Source of the DNA: Actinophytocola sp050699935
GTDB taxonomy: Bacteria > Actinomycetota > Actinomycetes > Mycobacteriales > Pseudonocardiaceae
NCBI RefSeq assembly: GCF_050699935.1
Contig: NZ_JBOHGB010000013.1
Location: 1 to 64,000 of the forward strand
Direction: 5' to 3'
DNA length: 64,000 nucleotides
The position numbers were made by a program, and so were the translations under genes. The stretch's first letter is position 1; each line of letters begins with the position of its first letter. This document shows positions 24,842 through 32,763 of this stretch, in pieces. Below the pieces are notes generated by a model that saw only the letters and a list, made by a program, of their open reading frames with translations, did no database searches and was not told the DNA's origin.

Positions 24842-25014
24842 TGGCTCTCTCCTCGCATTTCAGCAATGAAGCGCGCGGCCATCGGCAGCGATCATAACGA
24901 CCTTGTGAGTTAGGTACAGAATGCGATGTTCTACTTTGACAGTACCTGTCTGCGGGGATAGTATGCGGGGTTGTTAAGCCATGTCAACAAGTGGTTCCCA
25001 GGAAGTGAACGCGC
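24842..25014. promoter_or_regulatory. Divergent promoter region of the Liv operon and LLM gene
   Basis: The 173 bp between oppositely transcribed genes is lower in GC than its surroundings. TTAGGTAC (about 24909) and GTACCTGT (about 24943) form a partial inverted repeat (GGTAC/GTACC) that could be a regulator site. No complete -35/-10 pair is obvious. Confidence 0.4.
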
Positions 25015-26025
25015 GTGCGGGTGGATACCTTCGGCACGGATGGGCTGGGCGGTTCCCGGGCGGCGGCCCAGGCAGCGGAGGCGCTCGGGTTCGATGGCTA
25101 CTGGGCCGGAGAGGCCGGGCATGACCCACTCCTCGCCGCCGGTGGTGCGATCGACGCCTCGGCACGGCTGACCGTCGGGACCGGTATCACCGTCGCATTC
25201 GCCCGAACGCCCATGACCGTGGCGCAGGCCGCGTGGGATCTGGCCAAGACCAGTGGGGGCCGTTTCGTACTGGGGCTCGGCACCCAGGTGAAGGCACACA
25301 TCACCCGGCGCTATGGCATGCCGTGGGGCGACCCCGTGCCCCGGATGCGCGACTTCGTGGGCGCCACCAGGGCGATATTCAGGGCCTACCAGACCGGTGA
25401 ACCACTGCGCTACGAAGGCGAGTACTACCGGCACACGCTGCTGACGCCATTCTTCAACCCCGGCCCGATCGAGCACCCGGACGTGCCCCTGGCCCTCGCC
25501 GCGGTCGGAACGCAGATGGCCGAGCTCGCCGGCGAGCTCTTCGACGGCATCTTCATTCACCCGTTCACCAACGTGGCCTATATCGACAAGGTCACCGTCC
25601 CCAGTCTCCGAGCGGGAGCCCGGCGTGCCGGGCGCGACACGGTGCCGTGGGTTTTCGGCTATACGTTCCTCATCGTGGGCGACACCGACGAGGAGCTTGC
25701 CGCCTGCGAGTTGGAAGTCCGCAAGCGGCTCGCCTTCTATGCGTCCACTCCGGACTATGTCGACGTGTTGGCGGCCGTCGGCTTCGCGGATCTGCAGCCG
25801 GAGTTGCGGGCACTGGTGCGCGCCGAGGACTGGGACCGGCTTCCCTCAGTCCTGACCGACGAGCTGCTCGACCACTTCGCACTCAAGGGCACCTTGGAGG
25901 AGTTGCCCGCCCTCATCAACGAGCGGTTCCGCGGGCGATGCGATCGACTGGCGTCGTACCTGCCATTGCCGGAGACGGACCCCGACCGGTTGCGCGAGTT
26001 CGTGGCAGCGGTGCGGCGCGGCTGA
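25015..26025 (+). CDS. LLM-class F420-dependent oxidoreductase
   Basis: A 336-residue luciferase-like TIM-barrel protein from GTG 25015 (AGGAAG upstream). Typical segments are AAQAAEALGFDGYWAGEAGHD at the N-terminus, LTVGTGITVAFARTPMTVAQ, and GRFVLGLGTQVKAHITRRYGMPW. Related actinobacterial proteins use coenzyme F420 for hydride transfer. It is divergent from the Liv transporter operon and convergent, six bases apart, with the end of the Paa-like operon. It may oxidise or reduce an intermediate of that pathway. Cofactor and substrate are inferred from family and position. Confidence 0.85.
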   Translation: MRVDTFGTDGLGGSRAAAQAAEALGFDGYWAGEAGHDPLLAAGGAIDASARLTVGTGITVAFARTPMTVAQAAWDLAKTSGGRFVLGLGTQVKAHITRRYGMPWGDPVPRMRDFVGATRAIFRAYQTGEPLRYEGEYYRHTLLTPFFNPGPIEHPDVPLALAAVGTQMAELAGELFDGIFIHPFTNVAYIDKVTVPSLRAGARRAGRDTVPWVFGYTFLIVGDTDEELAACELEVRKRLAFYASTPDYVDVLAAVGFADLQPELRALVRAEDWDRLPSVLTDELLDHFALKGTLEELPALINERFRGRCDRLASYLPLPETDPDRLREFVAAVRRG

Positions 26026-26031
26026 CGACGT

Positions 26032-26409
26032 TCACACCGTGTCGTACCCGAGAACCTCAGCGCGCCGGGCCAGCTGGTCGCGCAGCAGGCGCAGCCCGGC
26101 CAGGATGTCGGACTTGTCGCCAGTCGCATCCATCGCGCGGATCTGTGCCTCGATGCGTCGCACGTAGGCATCCCGCAGCCGCTCGATCTCGGCTGACCCG
26201 GCCGAACTCGAGTCGCGGAGGTGGTCCACGAGCTCGGCTCGTTCCCGCTCCAGCAGCGCGGGTTCCGCCACGACCTGCCGCGCGAGCCCGCGGAGGAGCG
26301 TGGCGGCCGCCGAGAGGTCGTCGGCGATCTCGACGCCGGCACGAGCCTGGGTCACGAGTTCCTCGAGGACTCTCGCCAGGGCGGCGAGCGCATCGTGCCC
26401 CGCGCTCAC
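26032..26409 (-). CDS. Small helical protein, last gene of the Paa-like operon
   Basis: A 125-residue protein from GTG 26409, overlapping the stop of the phosphotransferase gene (GTGA). It is almost entirely helical with heptad-like charge patterns (LARVLEELVTQARAGVEIAD, then RLRDAYVRRIEAQIRAMDAT). There is no membrane segment or catalytic motif. Tight coupling with the phosphotransferase suggests a partner or accessory subunit. Function unknown. Confidence 0.65.
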   Translation of the reverse strand: MSAGHDALAALARVLEELVTQARAGVEIADDLSAAATLLRGLARQVVAEPALLERERAELVDHLRDSSSAGSAEIERLRDAYVRRIEAQIRAMDATGDKSDILAGLRLLRDQLARRAEVLGYDTV

Positions 26410-27407
26410 GGGATTGCCGCCACGGCCTCGATGAGCGCTTCGACGGTGAACAGGGACTGGTGCTCGAGGTAGAGGGAGGAGCGGATGGTCGGCAGCCGGA
26501 CCGCCTCCCCCTTGCTGAGCCGGAAACGGGAGGTCGCCTGGAAAGCCGCGAGCTTCACGTTGCCCAGGACCTCCCAGAACCGCACGTCCCGCGCATCGAC
26601 TTCGCCGCCGTGCGACCGGTAGAGGTCGAGCAGGTCGTCTCGAGGAACCAGTCCGCCGACCAATGTCGTGCCGGCCCATCGCCACCGGCGCATGCAGAAC
26701 CAGCCGAGATCCTCGGCCGCCGTCCCCCGGTGGGCTAGTTCCCAGTCCAGGATCGCGGTCAGGGACCCGTCCGCTCGATGCAGCAGGTTGCCAGTGCGGA
26801 AATCTCCGTGCAGGAGGGCCGCGCCCTCGGCGACGGCGGCGTTCTCCGAGAGCCAGGTGAGCGCGAGGGCAAGCGCGGGGGTGGACGCGAGGCGTACCGA
26901 GTCCAGGACGCCCGCCCAGTGCCGCACCTCGGCCGCGGCCGAGGTGCTCCGACCATCCTGGAGGACGTCGAGGTCGGTCGCGTCAACCGAGTGGAGCTGG
27001 GCGAGCGCGCGCATGGCTTGGGAGGCAAGCCGGACGCGGGCGTCGGTATCGAGGGCGCGCACCGCACGTGCGTCGCCAGTGCCCTCGCATCTCGTCATGA
27101 CGTAGTAGGGCCTGCCGAGTCGACCACCGTCGGGCGAGACGGCCAGGACGGTGGGGAGGGGCAGATCGAGCTTCGCCAGGGCTTCGTAGAGCCGGTACTC
27201 GACCGCGAGCGGCGTCTGCACGATCCCGGACGCGGCGTCCCGTCGCACCACGAGGTCGCGGGGAACACCGGGTGGCCCTCCGGTCACCCGTACCCCCCAG
27301 GTCTCCCTGGAGTAGCCCCCCTCGAGTCGTCGGACAGTCTCGACCGTGAGGGTTGCGCCCAGAAGCTCGCGCAGCTCCAGCTCCAGCGGACCGGTCGACA
27401 GCGTCAT
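26406..27407 (-). CDS. APH-fold phosphotransferase (acyl-CoA dehydrogenase-associated type)
   Basis: A 333-residue protein from ATG 27407. It has a kinase-like N-lobe (VRRLEGGYSRETWGVRV, then LVVRRD with the ATP-binding lysine replaced by Arg), the catalytic loop LLHGDFRTGNLLH and the metal motif AILDWELAHRG. This branch of the aminoglycoside-phosphotransferase fold, related to the ACAD10/11 kinase domain, is usually found beside acyl-CoA metabolism genes and phosphorylates hydroxy-acyl substrates rather than drugs. That fits its place in an operon with an acyl-CoA ligase and Paa-like subunits. It is unlikely to be a resistance gene. Confidence 0.8.
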   Translation of the reverse strand: MTLSTGPLELELRELLGATLTVETVRRLEGGYSRETWGVRVTGGPPGVPRDLVVRRDAASGIVQTPLAVEYRLYEALAKLDLPLPTVLAVSPDGGRLGRPYYVMTRCEGTGDARAVRALDTDARVRLASQAMRALAQLHSVDATDLDVLQDGRSTSAAAEVRHWAGVLDSVRLASTPALALALTWLSENAAVAEGAALLHGDFRTGNLLHRADGSLTAILDWELAHRGTAAEDLGWFCMRRWRWAGTTLVGGLVPRDDLLDLYRSHGGEVDARDVRFWEVLGNVKLAAFQATSRFRLSKGEAVRLPTIRSSLYLEHQSLFTVEALIEAVAAIP

Positions 27408-27414
27408 CGACGCC

Positions 27415-28524
27415 TCACACCACGAGTTCGAAGGTCGGCTCGCCGGCCGAGCACCGCTCGTAGAGCTCGGGCTCGTACCCCTCGAACAAGCCCTGGGTGA
27501 CCTCACCGTCGCACGTGACGACGCAGTGGTGCTGGTCGAGTCCCGCCAACCGCACCTGGACCTGCGGATCGTTCAGGTCGAACGTCTCTGCCTCTACGGT
27601 GTCCGGACCGTCGTGGGTGCCGGCCCAGACATCACCATTGGGCGTACCTCCGCGAGGCCCGCCGTATCCGGCACAGCGCAGGAACGCGATCTGGTTGCCG
27701 AGGCGCTCGAACTCCAGGGTGAGGGTGCCGCCGCCCTCCAGGTGGTTGACGACCGTGCCGGCACGGAAGAGGCGAGTCGTCGGGTCGAATCGGAGCCGTC
27801 GTTCGAAGCCGACGATGCGCTCGGCCGGTCGATCGTCGTCGTGGTTGCGGAGCACCACGTCTCCCCACACGGCGAAGTCGTCGAACTCGACCCACTGCCC
27901 AGGAAAGTACGGCGGGAGCGATGACCGCGTGAGGTCCCCGACCCAGTGCGCACGCCCGCCGACACCGTTGCGGATTCCCCAGTGCCGATCGCGGGAACCG
28001 CGCAGGCCGACGGTGGTGGCGTCGAAGGTGCGTTCGCCGACGCGGAGGCTTCCTGTCGCACGGCCGAAGGTCTCGAATCCGGCCATGGCCTTGGTGATCA
28101 CACCGTCGTCGTCCTCGATCGGGCCGATCCGCCGGAACTCGGGCCGCTTGGTGTCCTGCCAGGTCAGCTGGTAGTCGATCGACCACGGATTCGTGGCCAG
28201 GGCAAGCTCCCATTGGGACAGTCCCTCGACGATGCGCGCCGACAGCGGCGGGAGGTCCAGGTCCACCCTGTCTCCCGAGTACTCCCGGTACGCGCGGACT
28301 GTGGTGTGGATCCCGTCGTGCACGACGATCGCGAACGCCTCGGAGCGAGCGAGGTTGGGGTAGAACGCGGTGCCGTGCGTGACCCGCAGCCGGCCGGCGT
28401 CGTCCTGCAGGCCGAACCACAATCGTTCGTACGCGCGGGCATCCGTCGTCCACATCCTCGACGACGGGTCGAGGGTCTGATGAAGCATCAGGTCATCAGC
28501 CGGGGTGAGTCGCATCGGAACCAT
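27415..28524 (-). CDS. AttH/CrtC-like beta-barrel protein of unknown role
   Basis: A 369-residue protein whose ATG (28524) overlaps the stop of the zinc-ribbon gene (TGATG). It is rich in beta-type segments and aromatic residues (WSIDYQLTWQDTKRPEF, RDRHWGIRNG, GQWVEFDDFAVWGDVVLRNH). This resembles the two-lobed lipocalin-like fold of AttH and hydroxyneurosporene synthase (CrtC) type proteins. Such proteins bind or hydrate hydrophobic molecules. Here it may bind or convert a ring-opened or unsaturated CoA intermediate. Family placement is by overall pattern only. Confidence 0.55.
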   Translation of the reverse strand: MVPMRLTPADDLMLHQTLDPSSRMWTTDARAYERLWFGLQDDAGRLRVTHGTAFYPNLARSEAFAIVVHDGIHTTVRAYREYSGDRVDLDLPPLSARIVEGLSQWELALATNPWSIDYQLTWQDTKRPEFRRIGPIEDDDGVITKAMAGFETFGRATGSLRVGERTFDATTVGLRGSRDRHWGIRNGVGGRAHWVGDLTRSSLPPYFPGQWVEFDDFAVWGDVVLRNHDDDRPAERIVGFERRLRFDPTTRLFRAGTVVNHLEGGGTLTLEFERLGNQIAFLRCAGYGGPRGGTPNGDVWAGTHDGPDTVEAETFDLNDPQVQVRLAGLDQHHCVVTCDGEVTQGLFEGYEPELYERCSAGEPTFELVV

Positions 28525-28697
28525 CACTCGCCGCCTCGTGGGGAGAGCGGACCGCCGTACCGCCAGAACTCGAACACGCTGCGGCACCTGGCGCAGTGCC
28601 ATTGCGACTGCGCGGCCGACGTACCGAAGTACGCGACCCTGGTCACGTCACCGCTGTCGCAGTGGGGACAGCGCGGGGTTGGATCTTCCCTGCTCAT
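28524..28697 (-). CDS. Stand-alone PaaD-type zinc ribbon, 57 aa
   Basis: ATG at 28697, stop overlapping the next start. The 57 residues hold CPHCDSGDVTRVAYFG, then QWHCARCRSVFEFWRYGG, giving four cysteines as CxxC...CxxC. This is the pattern of the zinc beta-ribbon that normally forms the C-terminal third of PaaD in phenylacetyl-CoA epoxidase systems. The N-terminal (MIP18/DUF59) half of PaaD is encoded separately at 29831-30178, so PaaD is split here with two genes in between. The gene follows the PaaC-like gene by one base. Confidence 0.75.
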   Translation of the reverse strand: MSREDPTPRCPHCDSGDVTRVAYFGTSAAQSQWHCARCRSVFEFWRYGGPLSPRGGE

Positions 28698-28698
28698 G

Positions 28699-29403
28699 TC
28701 ACATCAGCTCGCGATCGGCGATCCCGTTCGCCAGTGCGACGGGCACGAGCGACCCCTCGGGCCGGCGGCGAGTCGCCTCCCAGGGCGGCCGATCAGCCAC
28801 GACGTCACCAGGCGTCCAGGTCGGCGCGAACTCGGCCACCTGGCCGAGGATCTCGCGGAGCTCTGGGCTGGCGTCGGATGGGTACCAGGTCCTGAGTTCA
28901 CGAACCCGCTCCTCGAGGCACTCGTGGACGCGATCGGTGGAGGAGTCGGCCAGCACCCGTAGCCAGCCACGCACATAGTCGAGGACGAACGACGTCTCCA
29001 TGAGGAGGCGGGCACAGGTGTCGCCCACGCGGCCGCCGTCGGTGCTGACCGTCCTAATGCGCTTCTCGACGGCCCACTCGCCGAGCGCGACCGCGGTAAC
29101 GAAGTCCGTCCAGTCCGACGGCGGCCGGTCGAGGAGCACCATGCTGGCCAGCTGGTCGCGGGCGACCACGGTCACGGCGGACGTCGGCGGCAGGTCCGCG
29201 CTGTGGCGTACGAGTGAGTCGAGCACGCGGGCGTGGCCGAGGGAGACCTGGACCATCGCGGCCATGGCGCTGAAGTCCTGCAATGCCATGGCGTTGGGAA
29301 GGACCAGCGCGTACCAGTGACCCAGAACGATCTTGGTGTCCCGGAGCACGCGCAGCTCGGACTCGGACGTGGCCGACGACTCGCGGTCCGTGGACACGGT
29401 CAT
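28699..29403 (-). CDS. PaaC-like structural subunit of a ring-oxidising complex
   Basis: A 234-residue helical protein from ATG 29403. Helices such as VLGHWYALVLPNAMALQDFS, MAAMVQVSLGHARVLDSLV and TAVALGEWAVEKRIRTV match the ferritin-like PaaC (PaaI) subunit, which pairs with PaaA in bacterial CoA-thioester epoxidases and is itself catalytically inactive. Iron ligands are largely absent, as expected for this subunit. Operon position (after the PaaB-like gene, before the zinc ribbon) supports the assignment. It is probably a divergent paralogue, not the phenylacetate enzyme. Confidence 0.75.
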   Translation of the reverse strand: MTVSTDRESSATSESELRVLRDTKIVLGHWYALVLPNAMALQDFSAMAAMVQVSLGHARVLDSLVRHSADLPPTSAVTVVARDQLASMVLLDRPPSDWTDFVTAVALGEWAVEKRIRTVSTDGGRVGDTCARLLMETSFVLDYVRGWLRVLADSSTDRVHECLEERVRELRTWYPSDASPELREILGQVAEFAPTWTPGDVVADRPPWEATRRRPEGSLVPVALANGIADRELM

Positions 29404-29404
29404 C

Positions 29405-29623
29405 TCAGACCACCCCGATCGTGGCGTAGCCCCCGACGACCGGGGTGAACGCGGCCGCGGGGGCGATCGCCATTTCCTTCCAACCACCCCGTGCGTACAC
29501 CGCCCAGGCTCGGGCTCTGGCCATCTCCGGGTTCGGCGCGTCGACGCTGCCCAGGTGGGTGAGCGGTCGTCGAAGCTCGCGCCTGGCGAACACCTCCCAC
29601 CGCGGCTCCTCGCCCTGGCTCAC
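29405..29623 (-). CDS. PaaB-like small subunit
   Basis: A 72-residue protein from GTG 29623, chosen because GGAGG lies seven bases upstream. PRWEVFARRELRRPLTHLGS followed by APNPEMARARAWAVYAR matches the start of PaaB (W-E-V-F ... H-V-G-S-L-H-A-P-D-x-E-M-A-L-x-N-A-R-D-x-Y). PaaB bridges PaaA-PaaC heterodimers in the phenylacetyl-CoA epoxidase. It ends one base before the PaaC-like start. Confidence 0.75.
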   Translation of the reverse strand: MSQGEEPRWEVFARRELRRPLTHLGSVDAPNPEMARARAWAVYARGGWKEMAIAPAAAFTPVVGGYATIGVV

Positions 29624-29757
29624 TGGTCCGCCTCCCCGCAATTCAATGTGTTGGTCGCGTTGGGCAGTGAGCGTTCGGCCCGGTCACGTACTGGTGGCTG
29701 GCTTGCTTCACGTTCCCCTGAGGTGACGGTTGCCGAGGTTGGCAGAAGGTGGCTCAC
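29620..29757 (-). CDS. Weak candidate 45-aa ORF ahead of the PaaB-like gene
   Basis: GTG at 29757 with GGGGGAG very close upstream; its TGA overlaps the PaaB-like GTG in the GTGA style used across this operon. The product is polar and low in hydrophobics, with no recognisable motif. It may be translated only as a coupling leader. Otherwise the 29624-29830 gap holds no gene. Confidence 0.25.
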   Translation of the reverse strand: MSHLLPTSATVTSGEREASQPPVRDRAERSLPNATNTLNCGEADQ

Positions 29758-29830
29758 GACTCCCCCTCGCAGGCTCGGTCGAGCCGCTCGCGGTCGCCCT
29801 GTGTTCGATGGTTCGCTCCGCAAGCTCCGC

Positions 29831-30178
29831 TCACAGCTGTACTCCGATCTCGCGCAGCGCGTCGACGGCCCGCGGGGTGACCGCGTCGCGCCGCCATGGC
29901 CGCTCCCACGCCTGACGGACCTCGACGTCGTGCACCCCCTCCACCCGCTGAGCCGCCTTGACGACTTCCTCCTCGAGCAGCCGGACAGCGGGACAGGACG
30001 TGCAGGGCAGACAGAGCTCGACGTGGGCTGTCGCGTCGGACACTCGCACACCGACGATCATGCCGAGGTCTACCAGCGACGCCGGGAGGTGTGGATCCTG
30101 GATGTCCTCGAGGGACCGCAGGACGGCCGTGTCGAGGCTGCTCGTGGTCGTCAGGCGACCCACAGCTCGGCCCCCCAT
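29831..30178 (-). CDS. PaaD N-terminal-type MIP18/DUF59 protein
   Basis: About 115 residues from ATG 30178; GTG 30166 is an equally possible start. It overlaps the PaaA-like 3' end. LEDIQDPHLPASLVDLGMIV followed by ELCLPCTSCPAVRLLEEEVV is the MIP18-type fold with its conserved D-P and the cysteine motif T-S-C-P. In PaaD this half is followed by a zinc ribbon. Here the protein ends after the fold, and the ribbon is a separate gene at 28524-28697. PaaD proteins help metallocentre assembly for the epoxidase. Confidence 0.8.
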   Translation of the reverse strand: MGGRAVGRLTTTSSLDTAVLRSLEDIQDPHLPASLVDLGMIVGVRVSDATAHVELCLPCTSCPAVRLLEEEVVKAAQRVEGVHDVEVRQAWERPWRRDAVTPRAVDALREIGVQL

Positions 30179-31131
30179 CGCTGCCCCTGGATGAGTGCGA
30201 CTCCCGGTAGCTTCCTCGGGCCGCCCCTCTTCCACTGCGCGAACTTGGCGGGCCACTCGACCGTCGTCGTGAGGTCCCACGTCTTCGTGGCCTCGTCGAA
30301 GAGGACCGGCAGCCGGTAGTCCAGCACGTAGGCGTCGGCTTCCTGGTCATAGTGCGCGGGCACCCGCAGGCCGACGGACTCGCTGAAGGCGGTCGCCTCG
30401 CGCAGCCAACGCTGTCGCAGCTCGTCGTTGGAGTGGCCGCGGATGCGATAGGTGAGTTGCCCGGTACGCGACTTCCGGTCGTCCGTGACGCCGAACCACT
30501 CGACGGCGAGGGGGAACATCCAGTCCACTGTGGCCTGGATGCGTTCCCGGAGGTCGGGCCGCTTTTCCCACAGCCGCCGGATCTCCCGCTCACCGTGTCT
30601 GAAGTGGAACTTCTCCTCGAAGTTCACCTTGGCCAGCGAACGGCGATACGGAGCGAAGGAGCAGTTGGCGGCCAGGTCGACGGTCGTGATGTAGCCGGCC
30701 CGGTCCCCGTAGGTCTGCATGCAGATGAACTCGATGTAGTCGTCGCAGCCGTGCTCCAGGATGTAGAACGACTTGTACGCCTCGGGACCGCGACCGAAGA
30801 TCGTGGCCTGGGCCGAGACGCCGAACTCCTCCAGGAGCCGGAACATCATCTGGGCGTGCCCCATCTCGTCCTGGATCGACGCCGCCACGGCGATCCTGGC
30901 TTCGACGTCGGGGGCGTTCAGTAGCGCGTTGTAGAGCAACGGCAGGCTCATGATCTCCAGATCGGCCGCGATCGCGATGGTCTGCTGGAGCACGTCCCGA
31001 TAGGGATCTGGCGCGTCCTTCAACAGCTCGACATCACCGCCCGCCGCCAGCCATTCGGAGAACGCCTCGAGATCCCCGGGCGGGGGAGCCGACTCGTCGA
31101 CGAGCGGCAGGGCGTCGACGGTCCCGGTCAC
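30151..31131 (-). CDS. PaaA-like diiron oxygenase catalytic subunit
   Basis: A 326-residue protein from GTG 31131 (GTGA overlap with the ligase stop). It has the ferritin-like diiron pattern: LEIMSLPLLYNALLNAP, then DEMGHAQMMFRLLEEFG (D-E-x-x-H), CDDYIEFICMQTYGDRAGYI, and NFEEKFHFRHGEREIRRLWE (E-E-x-x-H). PaaA catalyses epoxidation of phenylacetyl-CoA. Relatives act on other aromatic or acyl-CoA thioesters such as benzoyl-CoA (BoxB). The ligase upstream would make the thioester. No PaaE-type ferredoxin reductase gene is seen in the operon, so electrons must come from elsewhere. Confidence 0.85.
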   Translation of the reverse strand: MTGTVDALPLVDESAPPPGDLEAFSEWLAAGGDVELLKDAPDPYRDVLQQTIAIAADLEIMSLPLLYNALLNAPDVEARIAVAASIQDEMGHAQMMFRLLEEFGVSAQATIFGRGPEAYKSFYILEHGCDDYIEFICMQTYGDRAGYITTVDLAANCSFAPYRRSLAKVNFEEKFHFRHGEREIRRLWEKRPDLRERIQATVDWMFPLAVEWFGVTDDRKSRTGQLTYRIRGHSNDELRQRWLREATAFSESVGLRVPAHYDQEADAYVLDYRLPVLFDEATKTWDLTTTVEWPAKFAQWKRGGPRKLPGVALIQGQRWGAELWVA

Positions 31132-32738
31132 GCCGGCGCTCCTTCAGCTGGCCGACCCTCGGCGGTGGCCGTCGCCTCGGAGTCCCACATTCCCCGCAGC
31201 GCGGAGACGTCGGTCTTGCCGCGCTCGGTCTTGGGGATGGCGTCGAGGAAACGGATGTGCTTGGGAACCTTGAACGGCGACAACCGAGACTCCAGGAACT
31301 CGCGTACGGCCGCGTCCACGCGAGGACCACGCGTCGCGACGAATGTGACCAGCTCCTCGCCGTAAACGGGGTCGGGAACGCCGATCGTGCCCGCGTCGAG
31401 CACATCCGGGTGGGCGAGTACCGCCGTGGTGATCTCCAGCGGCGCGATGTTCACCCCGCCGCGGATGACGATGTCCTTGCTGCGCCCGGTGATCCTCAGG
31501 TAGCCGTGCTCGTCGAGGACACCGAGGTCGCCGGTCCGGAAGCTGGTGCGATCGGGCAAGGGGGCCAGGCCGCCCTTCTCGTAGTACCCCAGTGCCATCT
31601 GCGGTCCCCCGACCAGGATCTCGCCCTCGACGCCCGGCGGGCACACCGACCCCGTTCCACTGTCGACGATCCGGAGATCCTGGTACCTGGTGACCTGTCC
31701 CACCGTGGTGAGCACCGCCCGATCCTCCCGGTTGCCGGCCATGAATCCGGCCTCGCTCATGCCGTAGTACTGCATGATCCGGATCCCGTAGTGCACCTCG
31801 AAGTCGCGGTGCCTGTGCGGGGACAGCGGTGCGCTCGAACTCGTGAGATAGCGAAGGGACGGGAACCGCTCGCCCTCGAGGTCCACCTTCTCCTCGAGCA
31901 GCATGTTGATCGCCGTCGGTACCCCGACGGCGACCGTGATCGCCTCGTCGGAGATCCAGCGGAAGAAGTTGCGGCGGGAGAACCGGGGAGCGAGCACCGC
32001 ACAGGCACCGCTGTAGACGGCACTGCCGATGCTGATGACCTGTGCCGAGATCCAGCTCAGCGAACGGGACTCGAGGATCCGGTCGTCCGGCCCGATGCCG
32101 GTGAGGTCGAGCGTCTGCGCGGCGAGGTGTGCGTAGCTGCTCAGGGAGTGGACGACCCCTTTGGGCTTGTCCGTGGTGCCCGACGTGTACGTGACGAGGG
32201 CCGGGCGGTGCGGGTCGACCCGAGGTAGGTCGACGTTCCGCGGCGACGGCAGGTCATGGAACAGGTCACCGGCGCCCGGGTCGCGCAACGAGCTGAACGA
32301 CGCCACCAGCGCCGGCACCTCCACGCCGGCGGCCAGCGACTGCGCGAGCGTGCGCTGAGTCGCGTTCGCGACGACGAGCCGTGGTTGCAAGTCGTCGACT
32401 ATCGAGCTGACAGTCGCGTTGTTGATCTCCGCGTTCAGCGGCGCGACGACGAAGCCGGCGCGCAGGCAGGCCAGATATACGAGGACGCACTCGATGCTGT
32501 TCTCCGCCAGGAGCGCCACCCGGTCGCCCGCGCTCACGCCCATGCGCCGCATACGCTCCACGGCCCCGGCGGACACTCGCTCGGTCGTCTGGAAGTCGAT
32601 CTCCTCGCCCGAACCGATCACCCGCACGAAGGGTCGGTCGGCGCGCTCGCTCGCATGGCGGGCCAGCATGCCACCCACGTCGAGGAGAGCGGGATCCTCC
32701 CGCGGCACCGCAGAGGCGGCCAGGTCCGCGCTCAACAC
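31128..32738 (-). CDS. Acyl/aryl-CoA synthetase (AMP-binding family)
   Basis: A 536-residue protein. GTG 32738 was chosen because GGAGG lies eight bases upstream and earlier in-frame starts fall inside the UbiD gene. The AMP-binding core motif is TYTSGTTDKPKGVV, then QYYGMSEAG, RTGDLGVLDEHGYLRITGRS and the C-terminal catalytic lysine region PKTERGKTDVSAL. It would activate a carboxylate as an adenylate and form a CoA thioester. Between UbiD and PaaA-like genes, an aromatic or alicyclic acid is the likely substrate. Confidence 0.88.
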   Translation of the reverse strand: MLSADLAASAVPREDPALLDVGGMLARHASERADRPFVRVIGSGEEIDFQTTERVSAGAVERMRRMGVSAGDRVALLAENSIECVLVYLACLRAGFVVAPLNAEINNATVSSIVDDLQPRLVVANATQRTLAQSLAAGVEVPALVASFSSLRDPGAGDLFHDLPSPRNVDLPRVDPHRPALVTYTSGTTDKPKGVVHSLSSYAHLAAQTLDLTGIGPDDRILESRSLSWISAQVISIGSAVYSGACAVLAPRFSRRNFFRWISDEAITVAVGVPTAINMLLEEKVDLEGERFPSLRYLTSSSAPLSPHRHRDFEVHYGIRIMQYYGMSEAGFMAGNREDRAVLTTVGQVTRYQDLRIVDSGTGSVCPPGVEGEILVGGPQMALGYYEKGGLAPLPDRTSFRTGDLGVLDEHGYLRITGRSKDIVIRGGVNIAPLEITTAVLAHPDVLDAGTIGVPDPVYGEELVTFVATRGPRVDAAVREFLESRLSPFKVPKHIRFLDAIPKTERGKTDVSALRGMWDSEATATAEGRPAEGAPA

Positions 32739-32763
32739 CTCACTGCCCTCCTTCGCGATGAGC

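Noticed and set aside
26406..27407. Aminoglycoside resistance kinase
   Set aside because: The fold matches, but the sequence type and the operon with acyl-CoA genes fit the metabolic phosphotransferase branch, not drug resistance.
28699..31131. Standard phenylacetate degradation operon
   Set aside because: Gene order, the split PaaD, absence of paaE and downstream genes, and the UbiD head gene all differ from paa operons.
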